From Tubulanus polymorphus (taxonomy: Eukaryota; Nemertea; Palaeonemertea; Tubulaniformes; Tubulanidae), in contig NC_134029.1 of assembly GCF_964204645.1 (NCBI RefSeq), forward strand, positions 7,334,001 to 7,398,000: a stretch of DNA of 64,000 nt, given 5' to 3'. The translations under genes were made by a program, and so were the position numbers. Shown here in pieces: positions 12,835-24,698 of the stretch (position 1 is the first letter of the stretch; every line of letters starts with the position of its first letter). The notes beneath the pieces were generated by a model that was not told the origin of the DNA, did no database searches, and was given only the letters and a program-made list of their open reading frames with translations.

Positions 12835-15800
12835 CTAATCGCTTTGATCCGATTCGTCGAAGCCGTCCATGTTGACGTCCGCTATAAGACCGACGTTCTG
12901 AGCGTGTTCGATCAACGCCGTATGACAGAATACGTATTGATCGGGCATCTGTATACTGAAAGCTCGCTGCGAACGAATGCGTCGCACTGTTTTTTCCACG
13001 TCTACCGTTCCGACGTCGGCTAAACGTCTCATATTAATATCCATAGTTACAAATGTCCCTGAAAATGAAAAACATTGTTTACCAATTTCATCTAAAATGA
13101 CGCATGCCATCAATAAAGGTAGCCCATAATGTCAACCTCCTTTACAATAAACTAGGGGTCCAGGGACACCATGCCCACTTGGGAAGTGGTTTCAAATGCT
13201 CAATAATCTAACAATTTCAACATTCAACGCCCCTGGTGACCATTTACAAAAACCAATGACCTTGAAACTCACCACAATCATAGAACATGTCAGCAGCTAC
13301 GATTTTGTAATTGATTGTGATATCAAAATATGCCTCGTTACCAATTCAATATGGAAATACTAAGTCATTCTACTATTCAACGCCCCCTGGTGACCATATT
13401 CAAAACCCAATGACCTCGAAACTCACCACAATCATAGAACATGTCATGAACTACAACTTTGCAATTGATCATGGTATCAAAATATGCCTAGGTACCAATA
13501 TAATAAGGAAATACTAATTTATTCTACTATTCAACGCCCCCTGGTGACCATATAGAAAAACTTATGTCCTTAAAACTCGCAACAATCATAGATGATGTCA
13601 TGAGCTACAACTTTCCAATTGATTGTGGTTACAAAATATGCATAGGTACGAATATAATAAAGAAATGCTAAGATATTGTATTATTCAACGCCCCCTGGTG
13701 GCCATATACGAAATCCAATTACCTTGAAAACTCACCAAAATCATAGAACACGTTATGAGCTACAACTTTCTAATTGATTGTGGTAGCAAAATATGCTTAG
13801 GTATCAATATAATGTGGAAAAACTTTTTCCCACTTACGAATGAGTACTGGTGACACCAAGATGGCTGCCAATTGCGTCATAATTGGCTGATGAAAAATAC
13901 CTGTCTCAGGTATAAAACATCCCTTTCCAAAGAATACCCATCACAAATTGTAATGAGAAATGGCAAACCAGTAGGAAGCTACAGGACTCAGAATTCGGGC
14001 CAAAATTAACATTTTTGGGCACTAAAAAGGTCATAGGACGGCCATCTTGAGTCCGACCGACCCAATTTTTGTTATGTTGATGGGCCCTGGGGGGATTCAC
14101 ATATATCCGAAAGATCAAGGTAATTGATCAAAGCGTCTTCAAAATTTCCCTCAAAAAGTTCAAAAATGTGTAAAAAGTGCTGATTTTGGCGAAAAACAAT
14201 GGCTGCCAGTCGGCCATCTTGATTCTGACAGGGCCAGTTTTTGGACTGAAGATGTGTCTAGGGTAGATACATGTGTAACCCAAATATCAAGACATTACCT
14301 TGAAGCGTCTTCAAAACTTCCCAAAATAACTGGATTCCGTCTACGGACGGACGACGGACGAAAAGTGAACGCAATAGCCCGCTGGGACAAGTCCCAAGTG
14401 GGCTAAAAATACATTCAGTTTATTTGCTCCTGCGTTCGACAATGTCTTTTTTTTTAAAGTTTTGGGGTAATCAGAATTGGGTCATCTTTGGAGCTATCAA
14501 AGTTCAACCTATCAACCATCACATTTAATGGCTGACTATAATCTTTCGTTTAATTTTCAAAATTATTCTACTAAACTTTTGAAACCTATGAAGCCCTATC
14601 TTAAACTTATGAATCCGATTATTCAGGAAACTGATAATTTACCTGTACGTCCAATACCTGCACTGCAGTGCACAACCATCGGCGGTCCGAGAGGATGCCC
14701 GGTCCACGCGGTACCCAGACGCTTCACTTTTTGTGCTTGTTCTTCGCGGACTCTGAACAAGAATTGTAGGAATGCTTTAGCGCTGTGCGGAACGCCGAAG
14801 TCTGGCCAGCTGATAAATTGTAGATGGATGATTTCGCGTGACTCTGCGGTCTACAAAACAAAATTCAATCTTTGTGGCATTGTTTTTAAAAGGTCTAAAT
14901 GGTTCAACCTTGCCTATTTAGATATGGATAATGCCATAATCGCAAAATTTGTTTTAAGTGTCAATAAAGTTCTATCGTATTGTATTTTATCCCCGAGGGG
15001 ATTGAAGAATATCGGGGGCAAACACTAAAAAACCAACACTTCAAACCCACATTCAAACTCGTACCTTCGTATTTTGCAGCACCAAATTTGTGACGATGAA
15101 ATCCGTGTTCTTTTCAATTCCGACGTTGATGACGACGAAATCTCCTAATTCTTCATCGCTATCTTCCTCCGCCGGCCAGTACTGTCCGCATTTTAACCGA
15201 CTTCGTTCGACCGTCCTGAAATTTATGTCGACAACCTATGACAGAATTTCCCATGAAAACTAGAAAGTAAATAGATCGGCCGTATCGCTTTCTGATTGGT
15301 GGCTAGGGTAGATACATACATAAAACTTCGCAAACTTCCCAACAAAGCTAGATTCTGTTTACAGGCAGATGGATGGACAGATGATGGACGATAAGTGATG
15401 CAATAGTCCTAAGGGGGCTAAAAAGCATATACAGTGACTCAAAAGTGATGAAGATGGTAAACCACCAATGATGGAGAGTCAACTGTACAAAGGTGTTTCC
15501 AGGTCATCTTGTACGTACCGCGTCGTCATTACAATGACTAGAACTTGTTGTTCCCATATCATCTGCCAGAAGTCAGGATAAGTTCTGGGTAGTGGTCCTA
15601 CAAAAAACAATAGTTAGCCATCCAATAGAGTGTGTGCAAAACATCAATAAGTAATAAGTTTACCGCTTTTAAATAATACATCATTATCATCATTATTATT
15701 ATCACAGGTTTGCCAAACTCTGAAAATGCCATCAGTAACAAATTGAATTTTTTTCAGTAACATTTCATTGAAATGAGAAAGAAAATGTTTGAATTAATCA

Positions 15801-18800
15801 GTAGTAATCAACCAGAAACAGTTGGCAGCTCCGTTATCATTATCATATGCCACCGATAAAATACGGCTACTGTAATGCACAAAATGATGAACGTACCTTG
15901 AGTGTTAATGTAAGCATTTTTCTGTTTGTATCCATCTAAGAAGTTTGCATTGATATAGTCGTCTTGGCCGCACAGTCTCACGCGCGATTCATCCATGCAC
16001 AACACATCGGTGTAACGGTTTTTACTGGCATTGTGTTTTTTTCTGAAATTATTTCGGTAATGATAATCGATAAGTAATAAATCAGTACTAAAATTCGGTG
16101 CACAAACACCTTATGCCCTTGACTCAAAACTGTACTGAGATGTAATGGTTCCTGAGACTGAGAGTCCCTACGTAATTTACTAAATTACTAATCTAACTTA
16201 TCAAATCTAATTTCCCCATACGATTTACAAAATTCAAGACCGTTTTCAGACTTGAGCCACAACTCAACAACTGGGCCTTCGGTTTGAGGTTTTTTTTCTA
16301 GTTTTTGATTGAGGTGGAAGAAGGGCCAGGCAATAACCTCTGCCACCACCAGAGTTGTTCAAAAGTTGGTAAAGTTAACCAGTGGATAGATGACATAGTG
16401 ACAATTTAAATTACGTTGTAACGCAGTATTTGTCCACCTGGGCCCGGTGCCACAGTTGTGAGAAAATCAGTTCATTTTCAATGTTTTAACTCCATAGAGT
16501 CATATTTGACTCACGACTGTGGAACTGGTTTCAGGTTCCACGTACCTCGCTTCCAAAAATGTACCGGTAGGTTGTTCCGATTTGATACCCATGTAATCCA
16601 CGCGAAAACCGACTTTACGCTTCGAGCGGCAATAGTTAACGAATTCCTGAATCGTCAGACCGCCGTCCGCGACGTGAATCGAATCTTCGAACGCCGACGA
16701 CGGCGGCCGATGTTTCTTACGCGGCAAAGTCCCCTTGCTTTGATCGGCGCACTGAGCAGCGGCCGTCTCCGAGCCGCGTTTACACGGCAGCGAGTTCCCC
16801 GTCGACGACGAGATCTGATCGTTGCCAGCGCGTTTGATTTTCGAGACGTCGTCCTTTTCGAATTCGACCTCTTTCTCGCGGTCTTCGTTGTTGTGTTTTT
16901 CGGGAAGGGTTTCGTGCGAGTCCTCGCTTTCCATGTCGCTGATGATCGGGTTGGTTTCGACGCCCGGTGAGGCGGCCGTCGCTAGCTGCGTGTTATTGTC
17001 CGTCGGGATCGTGCACGTTTCTAACTGATTAGCCATTGTTTGTATACAGCGACGAGCCCACTCGCTGTGATTCGACGTAAGAACACCCCCGAGTGATACC
17101 GGTAACGATTCTTTAGGTATATGAACTGGAAGCTGATTAAGGCTCACGGTATAAACCTGCAAATGAATGAATGCAGTATTATGAAATAAGATACTATAGG
17201 AAGAAGCAGCTTTCATGTAATAGTGAGACTTTGACTAAGATCAGAGCATCATATGTAATATGTAAAAATGAAAGTTATTTTAATAACCAGAGGTCTTCAG
17301 AGCTCAGTTCCACAGTTTTAAGTTCAATTGCCTTATTGAGTTGGCTAGTGCACCTAAAAATTTATTTTCAACTCATTCAACTCCCGTGTTATCTGTGGTA
17401 CAGGTTAAAATTTGAAATGTTGGTGTAATAAAAGCCATAATTATTGATTATGTGCCTATTAAGTTAACACGATTGGTTGAATACAAAGAGGGACCAAAAA
17501 AGATAACGGCATGTATAAGATGAGCAAGATATCATTTTTCAGTAACAAATATGAGTGTATTAATACAGTGCAAAAAAGAATCAATTTGTTGTAGGAATTC
17601 GAATACAATACATACATATTACTTAGTGACTTACCCTGTCTCGTAGTTTTTCTCTGACAAATAGACGTAGAATTTTAAAAGGCGCTCTAAACCACAATGG
17701 AGCAGTTACTATCAAAACCTTCTTTAAACGTGCCGGGTATCCACCCTAGAAAAATTTACAAAATATCTGTGCAATTGTTTCTAAGACAATTCGTTAGTGT
17801 TCCTCAAATAATGAAACTATACTATAGTCAGACAAACTTCGAACTAATGCTGCTTCCTTACCTTAAGCATGTTGAGTATTTTAATACTGAGATCATAGTC
17901 AAAGTTGTTGTATTTCGATCTGGTCATATCATAAATGAAAACCAATCCATTTCGTTGGGTTTCATAACTGTAAACAACAAAGCACGTATCAGTATTATCT
18001 TATCAGGCTTTATGTTTGAGATTTAGGAATGGGAAGGAACAGTTTGGTTCCGCCCAATGGAATTCGTCAAGCTGACTATGATTTGAAATCATATCTTTAA
18101 TTCAGTGAAGTGAACTTCAAGTTAGACGGGGTGGTCACTTGCTTATTTACCCTGACTTTTCCTTGACATGAATGTGGTTTTCCCTGACTGCTGAGAACCC
18201 AATCAATTAACACAGTCAAATATATGTAAAACATAGACGGGAACTGTTTGATTGTATGCGCCATCTAGCAATCTCAACAGATTTCCCTGACTATTCCCTG
18301 ATCTCCAGGTAAGTGGCCACCCTGTTGGATCCAAATCGAGTTAATTGTAGATCCACATTAAGGCAGTACGCTTACCTTTCCAGCGCGGTGTCCAATTGAA
18401 TAACGAGTCCTTTCAATGTATCCTGGTGGGTGGTTTGAAGTGGGAGGTGATTGCAAGCGGTAAATAAAGCGATTGATGCCCCACTATTGTCTCGACTTGC
18501 CTAAAAATACACGAAGAAAAGCATATATCAACCACCCATTCCAAGATCAATGTACGTGAAACAGATTCTTGTTAAATTTACATAAGTTATCACATTCAAG
18601 TTGGTTCAGGTAGTTGGTTCTTTTTTAGTTACCGAATGACTATTTAGAAAATGAGACAAGCCAAGTTTAACTGACCAAATTGGATAATGGAGGTCCGTAT
18701 CAGGCCTCCTATACTTGCATGGCATAGTGATTTAGGATAAACGTGATCAATCTTAGCCAGCATCTTATACAAAGAGAAAAACATTGTAGAGGTCATTGTT

Positions 18801-20151
18801 CCTCGTTTAAGGCAATGCTACTCGCTTACTCATATCCTAAGTATATGTCATGCACCAAATACCTAATATCATGTACTTCTACGAACAGGAAGCCTAAGGC
18901 ACTAAGATATGCGTCACTGTCCTTCGGCGGGATTTTTGACGCAATAGAAACAACAACCAATGCTAAATTGGTGAGATACTAAACTGGGTTCGCAGGGGGT
19001 TGAACACTTAAATAAGAACACAAAATGTCCATTAATGATGGATTCACATTGATACCGTCTTATTCAACAATCCAACGAGACAAGTCCAACCATGTATCAA
19101 CAACTAGATCAGAACTTTCCGACTAGGAAAGAGACTATCAGTACTTGGAACTGTTTAATTACACCTATAATGTGTATTGGCAGGAAGTTGCCCACGTAAA
19201 ACGTATCGATATCTCGGAAATCAATAAGAAATAAGTTGTAAAATGCAGAGACATTATTAGTCTGCAGACAGTGAGTGGGTGTGTTTGTGTCTACTGCGTT
19301 ATTGAGTCAGTTAATTAATCCTGTCTCAGTCCTGCAGCTATTAATGGATTTATCAGACAGTTCAACCTTTTCTACAATACCTACATCGGGACTGTGTTAG
19401 TTTATCGACATCTAAGGAAGGAGCTAGGGAAAACGATTTCATTAGAAAACAACGAGATTCTGGAATTCTAGTACACGCATAGGCCTAGTCATTCTCAGAA
19501 ATCGTTTTCAATATATATTGTACACAGAAAATGAGTTGAAATGCCCACTAGTCTTATACAGAATTATTGCCATTTAAGTTCATGTACAGCGTGATTGCAT
19601 AGATTGCTACATGTTTATCTATTCCATTCTTACCAATACGGTGAATTTCCCGGTTTTTAATTCGTCGTGAAGTCGTGTGTCCCTTGGATCGATCAGAACT
19701 AATCCTTCACGTTGACGCGTTTCCTTTAACCAGAAAAAAAAAGCAATTAATGAAACTATTTCTCAACTCTGAAAAAATATCAGACCATTGTCAAGCGTCA
19801 GTTGGAGTTATTTTGTCAAAATATTAATGGCACCAATATGTAAAGGGTCGAGTTCAGTTCCAGTAGTAAAAGATCCGTAAATTTCAAATTTTCATCAATT
19901 AATAACAACGAAATGAGACCAGTCAATCCGCCTCGAGTATAAAACGACGATGGAATTTTCAAAGTTAGAAGTTCCGTCGCATTTCAAGAAAAACGTAAAT
20001 TCTTTACCTGATGGGCAATGAATAATTCTATGGCGCGATTAACGTCGAATTTCCTTGCCATCAAAAACTTAACAGCAGTGTTCCAGGCCACCGGGCCATT
20101 ATGTATCGCAAGTTGAAGGCCACAAACTCGTTCGATAAAGTCTTTGACAGC
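12835..20151 (-). CDS. PTPN9: Tyrosine-protein phosphatase non-receptor type 9 (MEG2), first exon not found
   Basis: A cytoplasmic phosphatase that binds phosphoinositides on secretory vesicles through a Sec14 domain and removes phosphate from tyrosines. Eleven exons, in gene order: 20151-20008, 19723-19634, 18500-18376, 17967-17862, 17745-17635, 17156-16546, 16042-15897, 15597-15519, 15215-15065, 14850-14643, 13058-12835. They total 1995 bases, an exact multiple of three. CRAL-TRIO/Sec14 covers recovered residues 1-216 ([33 protein letters not shown]). An acidic, serine-rich linker of about 165 residues follows, then the phosphatase domain (about 396-655): [19 protein letters not shown], the WPD loop with Asp538, and [10 protein letters not shown] with catalytic Cys583. 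All catalytic residues are present. The linker is much longer than in human PTPN9. The start codon exon upstream of 20151 was not identified. Confidence 0.95.
13152..14405 (-). mobile_element. VNTR-core transposable element (long copy), Helitron/pearl-like
   Basis: A non-coding element in the last PTPN9 intron. Read on the minus strand it starts AGCCCACTTGGGACTTGTCC, where GGGAC..GTCCC can pair as a hairpin, followed by GGACGG-type repeats. It ends in a CCACTTCCCAAGTGG hairpin and then CCCCTAG. The interior has four tandem units of about 154 bp (starts 13224, 13377, 13531, 13685). A shorter copy is at 44421-45278 and an end fragment at 15293-15418. The 3' CTAG end and tandem core recall non-autonomous Helitrons and bivalve pearl elements; the 5' TC of a Helitron is not seen, so the class is inferred. 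Confidence 0.7.
13224..13818. repeat. Four tandem units of about 154 bp
   Basis: Units start at 13224, 13377, 13531 and 13685, each with TCAACGCCCC(C)TGGTG near its start, followed by a conserved CACAATCATAG-like block and an AATATGC block. They diverge from each other by roughly a tenth to a fifth. They form the core of the surrounding mobile element. Confidence 0.9.
15293..15418. mobile_element. Degenerate end fragment of the VNTR-core element
   Basis: It shares the sequence order seen just inside the end of the copy at 13152-14405: GGTAGATACAT, AACTTCCCAA, GATTCTGTTTAC, a GGACAGATGATGGACG-type tract, and a final GGGGGCTA. The core is absent. It sits in a PTPN9 intron. Confidence 0.6.
16440..16534. 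mobile_element. Small MITE beside a PTPN9 splice donor
   Basis: The left end CCCGGTGCCACAGTTGTGAG and the right end CTCACGACTGTGGAACTGG are inverted repeats around about 55 bp. A relative with the same inner phrases (CAGTTCATTT, GTTTTAACTC, AGAGTCA) lies at 60893-61010. The right end is about 10 bases from the donor site of the 17156-16546 exon. Confidence 0.65.
18127..18324. mobile_element. hAT-like MITE in PTPN9 intron
   Basis: The right end reads, on the minus strand, CAGGGTGGCCACTTACCTGG; the left end is its imperfect copy GGGGTGGTCACTTGC. CAGGGTGG..-type termini are common among hAT elements. The interior repeats CCCTGACT phrases. A second, more diverged copy is at 48523-48708. The class is inferred from the termini only. 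Confidence 0.6.
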
Positions 20152-22217
20152 CTACATAGAAGAGTAAGTAGAAATAAATACATTGATCGGTGGAAAAAGT
20201 GCCGGGAAGAAGAACGTAATATATACTAGAAATTTCTGGGAACATAATTAAGGACACCACTGACTTAATTAGTAGTCAACTGTTTTAGTAGGCTAATCAA
20301 ATCAACAAACAATGTATAAGTATCATTATTATCATCTTGCAATGTAGCACAACCTGCTATATGTCTATAGTGATATTCATATTCAAAATACGTAGAAGGG
20401 AAATATGAGAAATAATTTATCGATAGAAATAATGAAGTCGACTCATCGATTTCAAAGAAAGCAAGGAGAATGAAACGGCATTAACACATTTAGTTTCAAA
20501 ATCACGAAATATAAAAAGCTTAAAATATTACTGACACCTTTCCAGCACCAGGTTGACTATGACATTTAACAATATTCATGTTCCCTAAATACAAGTCATA
20601 ATCCACGCACACTCCAGCGGAACACAGAATTACGTAACAGAAAAGCATGATTTCAAAGGGATAAAGACTAAAACCAATGATTAATAGTTAATATCAGAGA
20701 AATACCTTCCTCACCAAAAAAGAGCATAAGGTCACAACTTAAAGATGTTTTAATGAAATTAGCGCCTAAATGTATTTTTGGTGGCTTTATTTTCAACTAA
20801 GAATTAAACTACGGATAAAATGGGGGAATGATTTAGATATCTACGTAATTAACCCAAAGCAGGTGGAATCTGTAGCAAACTGTGGTGTGAGTAAAATGTA
20901 TATTTTGAAAGAATACACGATCAAGCAGTTTTAAGCAATGAAACCCCATTCAAAGATTTCACAAATTTCAAAATAAATAAATTCAATGATTTGAAATCAT
21001 ATTTCAATAGGGGAGCACACAGAACGTATTTTCTTTTTTTTTCGCGAAGACTCGAATTAAGCGATCATCTTTAAAAGTGAAACACCGTATTTCTGTTGAT
21101 CAGAGACGTGTAAAGTGGAGGACACTGCGAAAAAGTTTCAGTAAATTTTTAGTAGAAACTGCTTGCCAATAATGCCTGTTAATAAACGAAATATCACTAC
21201 AAAAGACAGGAGGAATTGATAGGAGAAATTTACCAATGATAACAATGACAATTATATGATCAAGTGAAATGTTCGGATTGTTTTGGATCGTTTCTGAAAA
21301 ATATCAATATTGCACAAACAAATAAAACGCTTAGTTTTAAGCAATCACAAATTAATAAACGTAAGCCTAAAACAATGGAATGTATGGTTAATTATTGATT
21401 CAACGTAATTGAAATAAATAACAAAAACCTGGGCCAAATAAATGGGATACCGGCAACACCAGATGGCGCAACAAAATACCGGGTTATTCGTAGTGAGAAT
21501 CAGTTCGTTTTCGATGAAATTTGAATTTGATTTTTATGCTTCCTAATTCGAGAATTATCAAACGAGCCATCTGATAGATATAAGATTCCCTTCCTTACTC
21601 AGCGATGATATTGATTTCACCGAAAATTGATTTACTTATCGGAAAAGTTGACTCGAATTTTATTGAAATATAGAATTTGAAGTGCGGTAACCCAGTGCCA
21701 CTAGCAATCCTTGCGCATTATCGCCGAATTCTCGCTCCCCCTCGGTGTCCCTTTGGACAGAAATCCATCTATAACCTCATGATACATAGTGCTATGTTTT
21801 TCATTGTATCAATATTATTTCGTCCGCTAACACCTAGGAGTCAAACTGATTCAATCATTGTAGTATGCCCATCATTTGGTGAATATCTTATCCTTTTTTT
21901 TTACATAACGATGGCCTAGCCCCAAAATTCTAGTCCCCTAGTCCTATTCTGCCTTTATAAGGGGACCATCGCCTCCCTACCCAAGCACCCTGAATTACTA
22001 AATAAAAATTTAAAACAATAAAAAATGAAAGAAAGTGGATATTTTGTCAATGGGTCATTTTTCTATGAACTGAAAACAAATTTTGCAGTTAACAATGATG
22101 ATAGCTCATTCTGATTGATTACCGACTGACACTTGCCTATACCCTTGCCTACTAACTACTTATCTGCGCATAGCACGTACAACTTGGTTGGTTAGATTAG
22201 AAAGCTAAGTACACACC
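20152..22217. other. Upstream region of PTPN9, no gene seen
   Basis: The missing first PTPN9 exon should lie between here and about 24600. I could not find a segment that both reads like the family N terminus and ends in a donor in the right phase. Confidence 0.4.
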
Positions 22218-22648
22218 GGTCCTCCTTATTACTGAGATGACGTATTTTACCGAGATGAACCGAGATGACATGAAATATAAGATATTTATTTATTCATTAT
22301 CGATTTTTACACTTGAAATCATATTATATCAGTAATAAATGCCTGCTGGAGTCATATTTTACACATTTTGTCGGATATTTTTGCAGAAAAATAACTTTTA
22401 ACTTTACCGAGATGAGATCGTCGATCAATCAAATTCAATAAAATTTTATTGCTAACCAAGATCACGTATTTGAAGTCAAAATTTCTTTTACAAAATATCC
22501 GAAAAAATATGTAAAATATGACTCTAGAAAATATTTGTTACTGATACAACATGATTTCAAGTGTTAAAATCGATAAGGAATAAATAAATATGCTATATTT
22601 CATGTCATCTCGGTAAAATACATCATCTCGGTAATAATAAGGAGGACC
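22218..22648. mobile_element. Palindromic MITE, intact copy (431 bp)
   Basis: It starts GGTCCTCCTTATTAC and ends GTAATAATAAGGAGGACC. The two halves are near-complete inverted copies (ACCGAGATGA blocks, TTTATTTATTC, ATCGATTTT, ATCAGTAATAAAT), so the transcript would fold into a hairpin of nearly 200 bp. There are no open frames. A second copy at 44250-45537 is split by another element; the equivalent uninterrupted site here is at 22380/22381. Confidence 0.85.
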
Positions 22649-22718
22649 AATATTAAGGAGGACTGGCTGTGAGGCGTCCATCCCGTCCCAAGTGTTGACG
22701 AGAAAAATGCAAAATATC

Positions 22719-23355
22719 CACTTTCGGCGCTATTGCACTTTCGTACCCCCCTCCCAAAAGTTTTTATTTCTGCATATTTATTATCAGGGAGGTCTGTAGA
22801 GTCAAAATAAATTACTTTTGACCAAAAAAAAAAATTTTTTCCAAGCCAAATTTCTGATAATTTGGGGTCGATTTCCTCGATTCAAACCGACGGGTCGGCC
22901 ATGTTTCGGCACTAATTACCACCTAAAAACATCTGAATAAATATATCTCAATAAATGGAATTGAATTGAATTGACATAATTTCGTTTTTGGGTACATAAC
23001 TTTTCTTCATCAGGACATCTTTAAATCAATAGCTAAGTATGAAAATAATGCAATCATACGCGTTATTTTCAGAGATGGTTATGTTTGAAAACATGGTTTT
23101 TGCAAAGTTTTTATGTCATGACATTTCAGTGGAGGGTTAGCAACTTTGATTGACATCCAATATGGCGTTGTTGACGTCGCGAATCGGCGAATTTACACGC
23201 GATTTAGGGCCCAAAATAACAAAATTTTAACCTAGAAAAAAGTAAGTTTTTCGGATCAAAAGTTACTGATTTTGAATCTCTAGACCTCCCTGATAATAAA
23301 TATGCAGAAATAAAAATTTTTGGGAGGGGGGTACGAAAGTGCAATAGCGCCCCAC
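22719..23355. mobile_element. Foldback element with arms of about 105 bp
   Basis: The left arm 22719-22822 (GCGCTATTGCACTTTCGTAC, TTATTATCAGGGAGGTC) returns inverted at 23255-23355. About 430 bp of unrelated sequence lies between. No transposase is seen. Confidence 0.8.
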
Positions 23356-24539
23356 TTTCTTAGTCTAGAACTTTATGGCAATTGTGGTATTAAAAGAACA
23401 TATGGTTTCGACTGTCTGTCTCGACTCTTTAGGCAAAATTACCACAAACAAGGTTGTGATTGTGAAGACGAAGTCGAAGTCGAAGAAGCCCGAAGAAAAC
23501 TGGTTTTAACTTCTTCAAAATTTAAACAGAAACCTAAGTTGAATATATTCAAAAGAGACACCACCTCTTCCTCGCCCGCATCAAGCTGAGCTGACATCGT
23601 TAAATTCATTAATTTCCATGTAGTTCATCAAACATAAACGGCATTTCATTTTCTTCGCCTCTCCTCCGGTCATGTAGTGGCTTCCATATTGAATTTCTAG
23701 GTGGCGACGCAGGTACGAACTGTGGCGATTAGGATACAGCCATAGGCAGTTCAATTCAATTCAAAACTTTATTGCATTATAAGAGAGGTCCATCGTGTTG
23801 TCGGTTGGGTTCGAGTCCCCAACTGAATCCGGCCTTATATTTCAATTCAACCGAAAATTAAATACATACACGTACATACTTTATATTTCTATCACCGATT
23901 TATTTTGCTTGCTATGATTTATACATTCTATCCGAAATATCAAAAATCTATATTTTTTTACTTCGAATGAACCACTGGTTGGCACTTCTTGAAAAAAAAG
24001 AATAATTTTAAACGAATCAATGTAGTAAGACTGTTTACAATTTCTTTAGGATTACTTATCTAATTGAACAAAATGTAAAAATGGCACATTCAAGTTTTTC
24101 AAGTTTAAGCCGAAGTGCGACAGATTTCCCAAAAAAAGTTCAGAGAAAGCTCGGAGTGGTGCGGAAAACTATTCGATTCGAGACGGTCCGAATCACTCGG
24201 CAGCTCTCGCTCCATAATGGAAAATAAAAATTATTTCCAGTTTAAAATTGTATTTTGGAAGAACATGTATTTGAATCAATAATGAATTATTTAGTGGGTT
24301 TAAGTACTTGAAGACCATTGACATGACAGGCCAAAAAAATATCAGACTTATTTAAAAAAAAGAATAAATCCCGCACGAGACATTACAAAAAGTATTCCAT
24401 AAAAAGAAATATATTTGGAAATTTCTCAGTCAGAGTATGACTTATTTGGGGGTAGCTTTAACGAAAAGTGTGACACATAGATTCCCGATAATAACAGTAC
24501 TACTAGCGCTGGGTCAAAAGAGTGACGTCACAAAGTAAA

Positions 24540-24698
24540 TCGCCATTTTGATTTGACAGCGAGAGAAGCGAAACTCAAACTGCTGGCGAAGGCTTCTATT
24601 TCGAGTGGGAATATCGCCTAAATACGAGCCGACAGGACGTTGAAATTACGCCAATATCGTCGGAGACAAACAACAGGACGGTTATAAGACAGTTTATA
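24540..24698 (+). promoter_or_regulatory. Probable 5' untranslated/promoter region of UBE2R
   Basis: The region just before the start codon contains CGCCATTTTG, similar to a YY1-type motif often found near starts of housekeeping genes, and is less AT-rich than the flanks. The transcription start itself cannot be seen. Confidence 0.35.

Noticed and set aside
23795-23830. B-box-like GGGTTCGAGTCCCCAAC suggesting a tRNA gene
   Set aside because: No A box, anticodon arm or acceptor stem can be drawn around it; at best a SINE remnant.
24140-24213. Minus-strand ATG frame considered as the missing first exon of PTPN9
   Set aside because: It does not read like the PTPN9 N terminus and ends in a stop without a fitting donor.
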